Source: Tunturibacter gelidoferens
GTDB taxonomy: Bacteria; Acidobacteriota; Terriglobia; Terriglobales; Acidobacteriaceae
Length of the DNA stretch: 64,000 nt
Direction of reading: 5' to 3'
Assembly (NCBI RefSeq): GCF_040358255.1
Contig: NZ_CP132938.1
Span: forward strand, 2,728,001 to 2,792,000
This document shows positions 26,271 to 34,723 of this stretch, piece after piece (the first letter of the stretch is position 1; each line of letters starts with the position of its first letter). The position numbers and the translations under genes are program-made. Below the pieces are notes generated by a model. That model was not told the origin of the DNA. It searched no databases and saw nothing but the letters and a program-made list of their open reading frames with translations.

Positions 26271-26380
26271 GGTCCTTCCTCCGAGCAACGCGAGGACCAG
26301 CAGCCATCATTCCAGAAAGAAAAGGTATACAAGTCACGAAGTGACCGCCCTCCGCGCAGGAGGCCTGTCCGGCAGGACAC
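26271..26380. repeat. R3 multi-hairpin repeat, copy 1
   Basis: GGTCCT / AGGACC encloses a CAACG segment; then three close hairpins: TCAC-GAA-GTGA (26334-26344), CCTCC-GCGCA-GGAGG (26349-26363) and CCTG-TCCGG-CAGG (26364-26376). A second copy at 63044-63147 keeps all loops but changes the stems in pairs. The rest of this 353-bp convergent gap (26381-26572) is A/C-rich, with two AAAACACCACATCA copies and no supported gene. Confidence 0.8.
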
Positions 26381-26572
26381 CCGCGCAGCGAAACCCAAAA
26401 ATAAATCTTAAAAACTTGGCGTATTTTTCAGCGTCCAAAAAGTGACTGCTAAAACACCACATCAGCCACGCAATTCACCACAGTCACACCAGCAAAACAC
26501 CACATCAAAGCACTCTTTTCGCCAAAACCCCCAGCAAAAACGCGCATCCACCACAAAAAATAAAAAATCCAG

Positions 26573-27352
26573 TTACAAACGATCCGTCGCACGGCGCAGG
26601 GTGACCATCGGCCCACTGACGGGATGGCAGAATACCTGTCCATGGCTCAGCGCGATCCTTCGCTGCGCCAGTCCCGCCATCTCCGGATCATGCGTCACCA
26701 TCACGATCGTGTGGCCATTCCTATGCAGATCCTGCAGCAGCTCCGCCACAATCTTCTGATTCGCCGCATCCAGATTTCCGGTAGGCTCATCCGCCAGCAG
26801 GATGGGCGGATTGTTGATCAGCGCCCGCGCGATACAGACCCGCTGCTGCTCGCCCCCTGACAGCTCACTAGGCACATGCGAGACCCGGTCCCCCAGCCCC
26901 ACGCGCACCAGCGCCGCCCGAGCCTCCGCCTCATCCGTCATTGAGTGAAAATACTGGGCCAGCATTACGTTTTCAAGAGCCGACAGGTAAGGAATGAGAT
27001 GGAACTGCTGAAAGATGAAACCGATCTTGTCCGCACGAAAACGATCGAGCTCTGTGGCGGTCATGGATGCTGTATCGACGTTATCTATCTTCAGTTCGCC
27101 CGCCGTCGGCCGGTCGAGACAGCCGATGAGATTGACCAGCGTACTTTTGCCCGAACCGGAGGGTCCGGTGATAGCGACCCACTCCCCGGCAACGATCGAA
27201 AAGGTGGCATCCCCAAGCGCACGCACGACGCCGCCATGCCCGGCGTACTCGCGGGTCACGTGCTTCAGTGCGATGACAGCGCAGTCGTCCCGCGTGCTTC
27301 CGGTTGGATCAGCCAGCGGCCCCGTGACTACCTTCACTTCGCTCACAGTCAT
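26573..27352 (-). CDS. ABC transporter ATPase (MacB/LolD-like)
   Basis: A 259-residue ATPase: Walker A GPSGSGKST at residues 63-71, Q-loop GFIFQQFHLIPYLSALENV, signature LSGGEQQRV, Walker B ILLADEPTGNLD, and H-loop MVTHD. This is the MacB/LolD subfamily that drives FtsX-type permeases. It is the last gene of a four-gene minus-strand operon headed by FTR1-DUF2318, 6 bases after the upstream permease, as in Fet/P19-type iron-uptake loci. Its role in iron handling is inferred from this context. Confidence 0.93.
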   Translation of the reverse strand: MTVSEVKVVTGPLADPTGSTRDDCAVIALKHVTREYAGHGGVVRALGDATFSIVAGEWVAITGPSGSGKSTLVNLIGCLDRPTAGELKIDNVDTASMTATELDRFRADKIGFIFQQFHLIPYLSALENVMLAQYFHSMTDEAEARAALVRVGLGDRVSHVPSELSGGEQQRVCIARALINNPPILLADEPTGNLDAANQKIVAELLQDLHRNGHTIVMVTHDPEMAGLAQRRIALSHGQVFCHPVSGPMVTLRRATDRL

Positions 27353-27358
27353 ATCTTC

Positions 27359-28462
27359 TCACTCACCTTTCAGCAACGCAGCCGGCTGCAGACCACGCAG
27401 CACCCGAGCAGGGAATAGCGCAGCCATCGCGGCGATCGCCACATTCAGCAGCAGCACCAACGGCAGCACCGACGGTCGCGGCCGTGTGGCCGTGTGGAAG
27501 TTCCCCTCGCTGATCGCCCATGCTGCTGCAGACCCGACGACGAAGCCCACCGCTACGCCTGCCAGCGCCAGCACCAAAGCCTCCAGCAGGAACATCCCCA
27601 TCAACTGCATCTGCGATCCGCCCAGCGCCTTCATCAAGGCGAAGTCTCGCCGACGCTCCAGCACGCTCGCTGACAGCGTCGCCAGCACACTCACCGCCAC
27701 CGTCAGCGCAATCAGCAGTACCGCCCCATACATCAGCGCATGGGTGCGATCCACAATCTTCGACTCTCCTTCAACCAGCTGCCGCACAGGCTGCACCTGC
27801 ATCTCCGGAAAGTCCTGCCGCAGACGCGCCATGGTGGCCTCGACCTTCGCCGCGCCTCCCGGAACCTGAAGTTCAATCACGGTCGGCCCAACTCCTGTCC
27901 ACGCAATGAAGGCGGCGAGAGGCATGTAAATGCGACTGTCTTCATCGCTGCCGGTCTTGAGCCGTCCTGCCCCGTTCAGCGTAATGGAGTGTCCTGCGAA
28001 GGTCAGGGCGACCCTGTGTTCATTCCCAACGAACTGCGCCGCCCTCTGACCAAGCAACGCAGCGTCCGAGGCTGTGGCATCAGGCCATGTCTCCACCTGC
28101 CACCACGAATCCAGCCGCCTGACCGCCGCAAAATCTGTTCCAGCTACGACTACCGGTGTTCCGGTATCGGTCGTCGCCACGGCATAGGCAAACTCTGCGG
28201 CCAACGCATCTGGCCCCGCCGCCTCCTGCACGCGAGCGAGAGCATTCGCGCGTAGCGGCGTCGAAGCGGGAGCAGTGAGGACAACATTCGCGCCGAAGCT
28301 ACGAAACTCTTTATGAAGCTTGGCGTCGAGATCCGCGTAGAGTGTAAGCAGCGCCGTCGCGACACCAGCCGACACCGTCATCGCTACTAACGCTGAGATA
28401 CTTCGCGCCCTGCGATGTACCAGCGACCGCCGCAACATTCCGAAGAGGCTCAGCTTCACCAT
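27359..28462 (-). CDS. FtsX/MacB-type ABC permease (second of pair)
   Basis: A 367-residue permease with an N-terminal helix (SISALVAMTVSAGVATALLTL), a periplasmic MacB-like domain (residues about 45-225), and three C-terminal helices ending ATLSASVLERRRDFALMKALGGSQ and ARVLRGLQPAALLKGE, the FtsX signature. Its ATG overlaps the stop of the upstream permease by 1 base. Paired FtsX permeases and one ATPase form a heteromeric machine that, beside FTR1-DUF2318, is typical of Fet-type iron loci. Confidence 0.92.
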   Translation of the reverse strand: MVKLSLFGMLRRSLVHRRARSISALVAMTVSAGVATALLTLYADLDAKLHKEFRSFGANVVLTAPASTPLRANALARVQEAAGPDALAAEFAYAVATTDTGTPVVVAGTDFAAVRRLDSWWQVETWPDATASDAALLGQRAAQFVGNEHRVALTFAGHSITLNGAGRLKTGSDEDSRIYMPLAAFIAWTGVGPTVIELQVPGGAAKVEATMARLRQDFPEMQVQPVRQLVEGESKIVDRTHALMYGAVLLIALTVAVSVLATLSASVLERRRDFALMKALGGSQMQLMGMFLLEALVLALAGVAVGFVVGSAAAWAISEGNFHTATRPRPSVLPLVLLLNVAIAAMAALFPARVLRGLQPAALLKGE

Positions 28463-29772
28463 CAGGCCTCTGCCCTCAGGATCGCTGAGGGGTCCATTCG
28501 CAGAGCTGTCCGTATCGATGGCGTACTTCCGGCGATCGCCACCACCAGCGCCAGCGCGACCACCACAGGCAGCAACACCGGAATCAGCACGGCCTCCGCC
28601 GCACCGCCGTCACCGGCAAAGATCCTCGCGCCGAGCCAAGCGGCAAGCCCCGAACCAAGCAGATAGCCCATGCTCCCCGCGATCAGCGCCAGCAGACCTG
28701 CCTCAGCATAGAACAGCAGAGCAATCGAGCCTTTACTCGCCCCCAGAGAACGCATCAACCCAATCTCCCCACGCCTCTCAAGAATCGCCGTCGCCATCGC
28801 CGCGCTCACCGCAAACCCCGCAGCCAGCAACGCTGCCGCGCTGATCAGCCACATCAGCCCCGAGATTCGCTTCAGCACATTGCCTTCGCTCTGCTCCACG
28901 CGTCTTACTTGCTCCGCCTGCGCTCCGGGAATCGCCTCGCGAATCTGATAGGCAATCGAGTTCGCATAAGGCCTGCAGTACCAGATCTCTCGCTGCTTCG
29001 GGGGGAGGGAGTCAGGATCGACCCGCGCAAACGCATCCTCCGGCTTGGTCCGCGCACTTACTTCGACGCGGCGGACAGCATCGTTCGCGCCCACGAAGGC
29101 TTGCGCATCGTGGAGCGTAAGCAGAATGCCATTGTCATCTTCGCCGCCCGTCGTGACGATGCCGGCAACGTCTGCGGTCAGTCGGGAAGAGGGCGCGGCC
29201 TGCGTCTCTTGCATGACGAAGGTGTCGCCAATCTTGATGTTGAGCTTCTTCGCAAGATTCGTACCAACGACCACACTCCGGCTGTCCGGATTGCTCTGCG
29301 GAACAGGCCATGATCCTTCGAGATGCCACCACGGATGCAGGGCCGGCCCTCCAGTCTTCAAACCATTGAAGTCGTGATCGAACCAATATCCGACCGCATT
29401 AACGGCAACGAGCGGATCGCCTGCGTTCCGGGCAACCGCCATCTGGGCTGGCAACTCCGGCGAGACGCCAGTGATGTTGTTCGCCCAAAAGATTGTCTTA
29501 AGTTTTGCGAGATCACTCTCTTTCAGGTAAGCGCCACCCGAGGCCGGCTTCAGATCCACACCACCCACCTTCACGTCGAGCAGGTCGGCCTTGGGATAGA
29601 CGATGATGTTGGCTCCGTAGACTGCAAGCTCTTTATGGATTCGATCGCCGATCGTGGTTGCGAGTGCGAGCATCGCCGTCACCGCCGTGGTTCCGAGCAG
29701 GATCGCTACGCCGGCCAGCATCTTGCGGCGGCGCTGTCTGCGAAAGCTCTCCATGAGGAGGCGAAAGAACAT
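28462..29772 (-). CDS. FtsX/MacB-type ABC permease (first of pair)
   Basis: A 436-residue permease with one N-terminal helix (RRKMLAGVAILLGTTAVTAML), a periplasmic domain (about 60-300) and three C-terminal helices including MATAILERRGEIGLMRSLGA, the FtsX hallmark. The two permeases differ in size and sequence, so they probably form a heterodimer. Start lies 11 bases after the FTR1-DUF2318 stop, within the same operon. Confidence 0.92.
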   Translation of the reverse strand: MFFRLLMESFRRQRRRKMLAGVAILLGTTAVTAMLALATTIGDRIHKELAVYGANIIVYPKADLLDVKVGGVDLKPASGGAYLKESDLAKLKTIFWANNITGVSPELPAQMAVARNAGDPLVAVNAVGYWFDHDFNGLKTGGPALHPWWHLEGSWPVPQSNPDSRSVVVGTNLAKKLNIKIGDTFVMQETQAAPSSRLTADVAGIVTTGGEDDNGILLTLHDAQAFVGANDAVRRVEVSARTKPEDAFARVDPDSLPPKQREIWYCRPYANSIAYQIREAIPGAQAEQVRRVEQSEGNVLKRISGLMWLISAAALLAAGFAVSAAMATAILERRGEIGLMRSLGASKGSIALLFYAEAGLLALIAGSMGYLLGSGLAAWLGARIFAGDGGAAEAVLIPVLLPVVVALALVVAIAGSTPSIRTALRMDPSAILRAEA

Positions 29773-29783
29773 TTAGTGCTCCC

Positions 29784-31058
29784 TCATCGTTCGAAGACCG
29801 GAGCGAGCGACCGAAGATCCGCAGCCTCAATGATCAGTTGACTGCCACCGACGGTCGACTTCAGCGGGATGGGATTGCAGCCACCCTTCTGCCCCATCGA
29901 AGACGCGTTCAGAGGCGAGGCGCACATCTTGCAGGTGACTCCCTGATCGCCGATATAAAACCCAACCGGCCCGCAGATCTGACAGGCGTCGGCAACAGAA
30001 ACGATGTTTCCGTCGGGCTTTTTGAAGAGCAAAAATCGAATCTCCACGTTCCCACCCTTGCCATCGTCAAGGTGAACGCCGTAGCGGTGCAGTTTATCGT
30101 CGTTGACGTCACCCGTAGGCAATGTCACCTGCGAACCCACCAGCGTCACCGCCGCCGTAGGGGAGAGCGTAGTCGAACTCTTCGCGTAGATGAACTCGGC
30201 TGTGGAGAGAAAGATGAAGACGAAGCTGGTTGCAACAACGGCGGTCATCCACATCTTCTCGCGCCGCTGGGTCCACTCGGCGCGGCGTTTGTCGGCGGGG
30301 GTCGCGTTCGCACTCAACACGGCCGGCGTGCGACGCTTGTACTCCAACAGCATCATCAGTCCGGCCAGCGCGAGCATCGTTACGAAGAAGAAGAGATCGT
30401 TGCGGACGATGGGGCCGATGAGACGCATCTCGGTCGGGCTCGACGGCAGCACGCCATTCTCGCTCAGCTCATGCAGACCGCTGACGATCAGCTGGAACGC
30501 AACGAAATAAAGGATGACCGTGGTGACGCGGAAAAACCGCTGCAGATTGATCTTCACGCTGCCCCGAATGAACAGCACGCCGAACACCACCGCAACCGCG
30601 ATCCCTAACAGCGTTCCGGTAAAGCTCAGCAGCTCGGTCGAGTTCAGGGTGACTGCGGAAAGAATCAGAACCGTCTCGACGCCTTCGCGAAGGACCAGCA
30701 GAAATACGAAGAAGAACAGCCCCGCCTTCGAGACGCCCGCCGGGCCCGTGTATTGAGAGATCTTCTCCTCGATCGATCCCTTCATCGTCCGAGCCGTCTT
30801 ATGCATAAACCAGATCATGCTGATGACGAAAGCGGCGGCGCCCAGCATCACCCAGCCCTCGAAGATGTCCGTATTGAACTGGCTCCGGGCAATTACCACT
30901 GCCCCCGCGACGCTGGCAGCAATTGCTGAGCCCAGGGCCCAGAAGACAGTCCGCTTCAGCTCCGGCCTTCCGATCTTGGATAGGTAGGCGAAGACGATGC
31001 CGACGATCAGCGATGCTTCGACCCCCTCGCGGAGCGTGATGATAAATGCCTGCAACAT
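29784..31058 (-). CDS. FTR1 iron permease fused to DUF2318 Fe-S-like domain
   Basis: A 424-residue membrane protein. Residues 1-215 are an FTR1-type permease with two REGVE motifs (near residues 10 and 125), the RExxE sites that bind iron during transport, and the GLHELSENGVLP segment. Two further helices follow, then a periplasmic DUF2318 domain from about residue 310 with CQIC, CKMC and GGC cysteines likely to hold metal. The open frame extends upstream to 31151, but the conserved MLQAFIITLREG start at 31058 fits better. It heads an operon with two FtsX permeases and an ATPase. Confidence 0.93.
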   Translation of the reverse strand: MLQAFIITLREGVEASLIVGIVFAYLSKIGRPELKRTVFWALGSAIAASVAGAVVIARSQFNTDIFEGWVMLGAAAFVISMIWFMHKTARTMKGSIEEKISQYTGPAGVSKAGLFFFVFLLVLREGVETVLILSAVTLNSTELLSFTGTLLGIAVAVVFGVLFIRGSVKINLQRFFRVTTVILYFVAFQLIVSGLHELSENGVLPSSPTEMRLIGPIVRNDLFFFVTMLALAGLMMLLEYKRRTPAVLSANATPADKRRAEWTQRREKMWMTAVVATSFVFIFLSTAEFIYAKSSTTLSPTAAVTLVGSQVTLPTGDVNDDKLHRYGVHLDDGKGGNVEIRFLLFKKPDGNIVSVADACQICGPVGFYIGDQGVTCKMCASPLNASSMGQKGGCNPIPLKSTVGGSQLIIEAADLRSLAPVFER

Positions 31059-31267
31059 AACGTCTTTCTCTTCCCTGGCGGCGCTCCGGCAGGCCGGCAA
31101 CCGCCAGCCCCGAGCCCATCTCCACGAGGTTGGATCAACCCCTCGTTCCACTATCTAGTGTAATGAGGACTAAATTGGTCGTCAATCAAAGCTGCCCGAT
31201 TATCAGCCGGAATTTCTACCCGCCAGATACTCGAGCCAGACGGTCGAACACCGTATTCTCTATAAGA

Positions 31268-31960
31268 ATGACCGATCTGCCCGAGAGCCTCTTTGCAAAT
31301 CCGGTGTGGAATGCCCTCCATACGAAGCACCGCCGCTTCGCCCTTTCAGCTGGGGAGGCCTGCCGCTATCCCGCCGACGTCGCTCCCTTTGCAGCCGTAG
31401 CTTCGCCGAACGAAGCCGCACTGAAGCAGCTTCACTCTCTCCTGGTACCGGGCGAATCTGTCTGGATTGTGGGCGAAAGCTACCCCCATCTGCCGGAGCT
31501 CGTCTTCGAACAAAGGCTCGAGTGTCTCCAGATGGTCCTTCCCGCAGAGATAACATCGCCTGTGCGAACCGTCGAAATCGTCCCACTTACAAACGAAGAT
31601 GCGCCAGAGATGGTAGCCCTCACCGACCTCGCATTCCCCGGCTTCTTTCGCACCAGAACCTGCGAGATGGGTTCCTACTTCGGGATACGATCTGAAGGCC
31701 AACTCATCGCCATGGGCGGCGAGCGTCTCACCCTCGACGGCTACCCGGAGGTCAGCGGAATCTGCACTCACCCCGACCATCGCGGCAAGGGCTACGCCGA
31801 AAATCTAATCTGGCAGCTTGTAAGAAACCATCGTCGCGATGGCCTCGTGTCCTGGCTTCACGTCACAGCCACGAACGATCACGCCATTCAGCTCTATCTT
31901 CGAATGGGATTCATCGAGGTCCGCAGAGTGATGCTTCACCGCATCTCTCGCAAGGTTTGA
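31268..31960 (+). CDS. GNAT family N-acetyltransferase
   Basis: A 230-residue protein whose C-terminal half is a GNAT domain: EIVPLTNEDAPEMVALTD, the acetyl-CoA pyrophosphate loop THPDHRGKGYAENLI, and LHVTATNDHAIQLYLRMGF. The N-terminal 100 residues belong to the domain found in FR47-like GNAT proteins. Substrate unknown. ATG at 31268 was chosen; the longer open frame to 31130 has no support. It is divergent from the iron operon. Confidence 0.9.
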   Translation: MTDLPESLFANPVWNALHTKHRRFALSAGEACRYPADVAPFAAVASPNEAALKQLHSLLVPGESVWIVGESYPHLPELVFEQRLECLQMVLPAEITSPVRTVEIVPLTNEDAPEMVALTDLAFPGFFRTRTCEMGSYFGIRSEGQLIAMGGERLTLDGYPEVSGICTHPDHRGKGYAENLIWQLVRNHRRDGLVSWLHVTATNDHAIQLYLRMGFIEVRRVMLHRISRKV

Positions 31961-32119
31961 AAAGGGTTCAGTTATCGCAGTTTGGGCCAGTAGATTTCGA
32001 TCGTTCGAGGCTTCACGCAAGCAGCAATTGGGATCGAATACGTCTAAACTTAGGGTTCGGGGGTTTTGCGGGCGAAGTTTGAGCCGCCTGCACACTTGCA
32101 CTTTCGAAATGTCACCAAA

Positions 32120-32176
32120 GTCTCATCGACCCGTGACACCACCGAATGAGACCATCGATAAATGAGACCATCGATA
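32120..32176. promoter_or_regulatory. Possible operator or attenuator: tandem 16-bp repeat with inverted half-site
   Basis: AATGAGACCATCGATA occurs twice head to tail (32145-32160 and 32161-32176), ending one base before the ATG of the VanZ-like gene. GTCTCAT at 32120-32126 is complementary to ATGAGAC in either unit, so two alternative hairpins are possible. No Shine-Dalgarno is seen before that ATG. Confidence 0.5.
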
Positions 32177-32177
32177 T

Positions 32178-32558
32178 ATGTTGGAAGAACGTAAGCGCCG
32201 CTCTACCGTCATCGTTCTGGGTTGCGTCTGGATGGTGATGCTTGCCGTCCTGTCCTTTTTGCCCAACCACGACAAGCTACTGTTACACACGACCGGGCAC
32301 TACCATCGTTGGGGCCACGTCGTGGCCTTCCTTACCATGACCCTTTTGCTGGTCAGCAGCGTAACTTCCCTGCGGTCTCGAGTTGCTCTGGCCGCGGTCG
32401 TAGTGTTCTTCGGATATCTTCTAGAATTTCTGGAGCACGTAATCTACAACAACGCGTTTGAGCGGTCCGACGTGATGATAGACACACTCGGCGTCATCTT
32501 TGGACTGATCATCGTGCTGGTCCGCGATGAATACAAACGTCTCCGGCAGTTCGAATAG
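32178..32558 (+). CDS. VanZ-like small membrane protein
   Basis: A 126-residue protein with about four membrane helices (residues 11-29, 47-63, 69-86, 101-115). The HRWGHVVAFLTMTLLL and GYLLEFLEHVI segments and the DVMIDTLGVIFGL end match the VanZ-like fold, in which conserved His, Glu and Asp line a pocket. Function is not established; VanZ itself alters teicoplanin sensitivity. The start lacks a Shine-Dalgarno and directly follows a perfect 16-bp tandem repeat, so translation or transcription may be specially controlled. Confidence 0.75.
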   Translation: MLEERKRRSTVIVLGCVWMVMLAVLSFLPNHDKLLLHTTGHYHRWGHVVAFLTMTLLLVSSVTSLRSRVALAAVVVFFGYLLEFLEHVIYNNAFERSDVMIDTLGVIFGLIIVLVRDEYKRLRQFE

Positions 32559-32638
32559 GGTCAGCAAGCTCTCACGGAAAGATCTTTGGCTGCGGCCCTA
32601 ACGATTCTGGATTTTGAGATCTGGAATTTGGGATGGAA

Positions 32639-32715
32639 TGGTGCGCCCGGAAGGATTCGAACCTCCGACCCTTTGGTTCGTAGCCAAATGCTCTATCCAA
32701 CTGAGCTACGGGCGC
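32639..32715 (-). tRNA. tRNA-Arg (anticodon ACG)
   Basis: A 77-base cloverleaf read on the minus strand: acceptor stem GCGCCCG/CGGGCGC, D-arm CTCAGTTGGATAGAG, anticodon arm TTTGG-CTACGAA-CCAAA with anticodon ACG, T-arm with TTCGAAT, discriminator A and encoded CCA. It differs from the tRNA-Arg at 38509-38585 at six positions. Confidence 0.96.
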
Positions 32716-33038
32716 ACATTGCGTGGGTTGCAACCTTTTAAAGATATAGGATTTCGCTCTTTGCGGCAAGCCGAGCATACATCGGAAGTGAGGACCGGCA
32801 AGTCTCTCCCGGCAAGCAAAAGTCCAGCGAAAGATCGCCCACCGAAGGCAAAAATGCTCTAGACACGGGGAGTCTGAAGAGATTTGATTGCAGACTCTTT
32901 GGTCCCGAGATGACGACCGCTTGTCCCATTGATTTCCGGACGCATCAGGAAAAATCTTCGGAGGTCGCTGGCGGTTAAGTGGTCGCATGTATGAAATAAT
33001 TTCGTACGTTCAAAGAGCGCTGCGTCCGGAGGTGGATC
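32716..33038. other. Intergenic region upstream of the aldehyde oxidoreductase operon
   Basis: No gene is supported in these 323 bases between tRNA-Arg(ACG) and the first pao gene. No integrase remnant or clear promoter was seen; GGAGGTG at its end is the ribosome site of the next gene. Confidence 0.4.
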
Positions 33039-33692
33039 TTGGCGGTTGATGAAAGAGACACAAAAGAACCAACGTCTTCCTTAGGGAAGCTGAGCCGCAG
33101 ATCGTTTCTGTCGCACATGGGAGCCGCAGGCGTTGCGACGGCCGCGACAGCGGTCACTCCGCTAGTCGTCTCTTCAGCGATAGCTGAGACGCAGGAGAGG
33201 ACAGTTCCTGACGCGCAGGCCATCCCAGGAACGATGCCAGTGACTCTCAAGGTGAACGGCCAGTCGTACTCGGTTCAGATTGATCCGCGTGCAACGCTGC
33301 TGGACACCTTGCGCGAGACATTGCATCTCACTGGCACTAAAAAGGGTTGCGACCACGGGCAATGCGGCGCTTGTACGGTGCACATCAATGGCCGGCGCGT
33401 GAACAGCTGTCTTACCTTCGCGGGCATGCAACAAAACGTCGAGATCATCACAATCGAAGGCCTCGGTCAACCCGGTCACCTGCACCCGATGCAGGAGGCG
33501 TTTGTGGCGCACGACGGCTTTCAGTGTGGATACTGCACCTCCGGACAGATCATGTCCGCGGTCGCCATGGTGAAGGAGCCGTGGGGAACAGGGGATAGCG
33601 ATGTGAAGGAGGCCATGAGCGGCAATATCTGCCGCTGCGGAGCCTATCCAAATATCGTTGCGGCAGTCCAGGCAGTTCGGCGAATGGCATAG
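33039..33692 (+). CDS. paoA: Aldehyde oxidoreductase 2Fe-2S subunit (PaoA-like)
   Basis: A 217-residue small subunit of a xanthine-oxidase-family molybdenum enzyme. A Tat signal (SRRSFLSHMGAAGVATAA) directs the folded complex to the periplasm. Two [2Fe-2S] sites are visible: the plant-ferredoxin type C-x4-C-x2-C (CDHGQCGAC) and the helical type CGYCTSGQ with CRCGAYPN. Start is TTG at 33039 with a strong GGAGGTG. It begins a PaoABC operon. A PaoD-like maturation gene is not nearby. Codons are more G-ending than in neighbouring genes. Confidence 0.92.
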   Translation: MAVDERDTKEPTSSLGKLSRRSFLSHMGAAGVATAATAVTPLVVSSAIAETQERTVPDAQAIPGTMPVTLKVNGQSYSVQIDPRATLLDTLRETLHLTGTKKGCDHGQCGACTVHINGRRVNSCLTFAGMQQNVEIITIEGLGQPGHLHPMQEAFVAHDGFQCGYCTSGQIMSAVAMVKEPWGTGDSDVKEAMSGNICRCGAYPNIVAAVQAVRRMA

Positions 33693-33705
33693 GAGGAGAT
33701 CGGCA

Positions 33706-34713
33706 ATGGAACTCTTCGAACTGGTGACGGCGCAGACGGTCCCGGATGCGGTGAAGGCTCAGGCAAAATCGTCCACCGCCCAGAATGGCGCCGAGGTGCG
33801 ATTCATCGCGGGTGGAACCAACCTGATCGACTACATGAAGCTGAACGTCGAGCGGCCTAGCCGATTGGTGGACATCAACAGTCTGCCGCTTGACCAGATC
33901 GAGAAGACGGCCGACGGCGGGCTGAAGATCGGAGCTCTCGCACGCAACGCCGACGTGGCTCAGAATGCAACCGTGAAGGAGCAGTATGCGGTGCTTTCGC
34001 AGGCGCTGCTGGCCGGTGCGTCACCGCAGCTGCGCAATATGGCGACGACGGGAGGCAATCTGCTCCAGAAGACACGCTGCGTCCACTACAGGGATACCGC
34101 GACCGGGTGTAACAAGCGTGAACCGGGTTCTGGCTGTTCTGCTATCGGCGGCTACAACCGCATGCTGGCGATTCTGGGTACAAGCGAGCACTGCATTGCG
34201 ACGAACCCCTCCGACCAGAACGTCGCATTGATGGCGCTCGACGCTGTGGTTCATATCGAGGGAGTGAAGGGCCAGCGGACTGTGCCCATAGCGGAGTTCT
34301 ACCTTGTTCCCGGATCTACTCCGCAGCGTGAGACTGTTTTGGAGCCAGGCGATCTGGTGACGCAAATCACGCTGCCCAAGCTGCCCGTCGGCGCAAAGAG
34401 CGTGTACTTGAAGCTGCGTGATCGCGCCTCCTATGAGTTCGCGTTGGCCTCAGCGGCAATAGTGATGAAGCAGGACTCAAGCGGAAAGATCGAATTCATT
34501 CGCGTTGCGATGGGCGGGGTTGGAACCAAGCCATGGCGCTCCACGGAAGCTGAAAAGGCGCTTCTCGGAAGGTCTGCGACCTCGTCAACCTTCCTGGCTG
34601 CAGCGGACGCGGCAATGCACGGCGCGAAGCCTCAGAGCCAGAACGGATTCAAAGTTGAACTGGCAAAACGCTGCCTGACGCACGCGATGGGACAGGCGAG
34701 TCGAAGCGCCTAA
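33706..34713 (+). CDS. paoB: Aldehyde oxidoreductase FAD subunit (PaoB-like)
   Basis: A 335-residue medium subunit with the FAD-binding domain of CO-dehydrogenase/xanthine-oxidase enzymes (RFIAGGTNLIDYMKLNVERP, ATTGGNLLQKTRC). A cysteine-rich insert (CVHYRDTATGC, PGSGC, SEHC) matches the extra [4Fe-4S] cluster that marks PaoB/YagS, separating it from ordinary xanthine dehydrogenase. ATG at 33706 follows AGGAGGAG; it is 13 bases after paoA. Tat export probably occurs by travelling with PaoA. Confidence 0.92.
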   Translation: MELFELVTAQTVPDAVKAQAKSSTAQNGAEVRFIAGGTNLIDYMKLNVERPSRLVDINSLPLDQIEKTADGGLKIGALARNADVAQNATVKEQYAVLSQALLAGASPQLRNMATTGGNLLQKTRCVHYRDTATGCNKREPGSGCSAIGGYNRMLAILGTSEHCIATNPSDQNVALMALDAVVHIEGVKGQRTVPIAEFYLVPGSTPQRETVLEPGDLVTQITLPKLPVGAKSVYLKLRDRASYEFALASAAIVMKQDSSGKIEFIRVAMGGVGTKPWRSTEAEKALLGRSATSSTFLAAADAAMHGAKPQSQNGFKVELAKRCLTHAMGQASRSA

Positions 34714-34723
34714 GGAGATGACG

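Noticed and set aside
26449..26643. 64-codon minus-strand frame downstream of the ABC ATPase
   Set aside because: Overlaps the end of the ATPase in another frame, with no ribosome site or recognisable domain; the sequence is low-complexity A/C-rich DNA.
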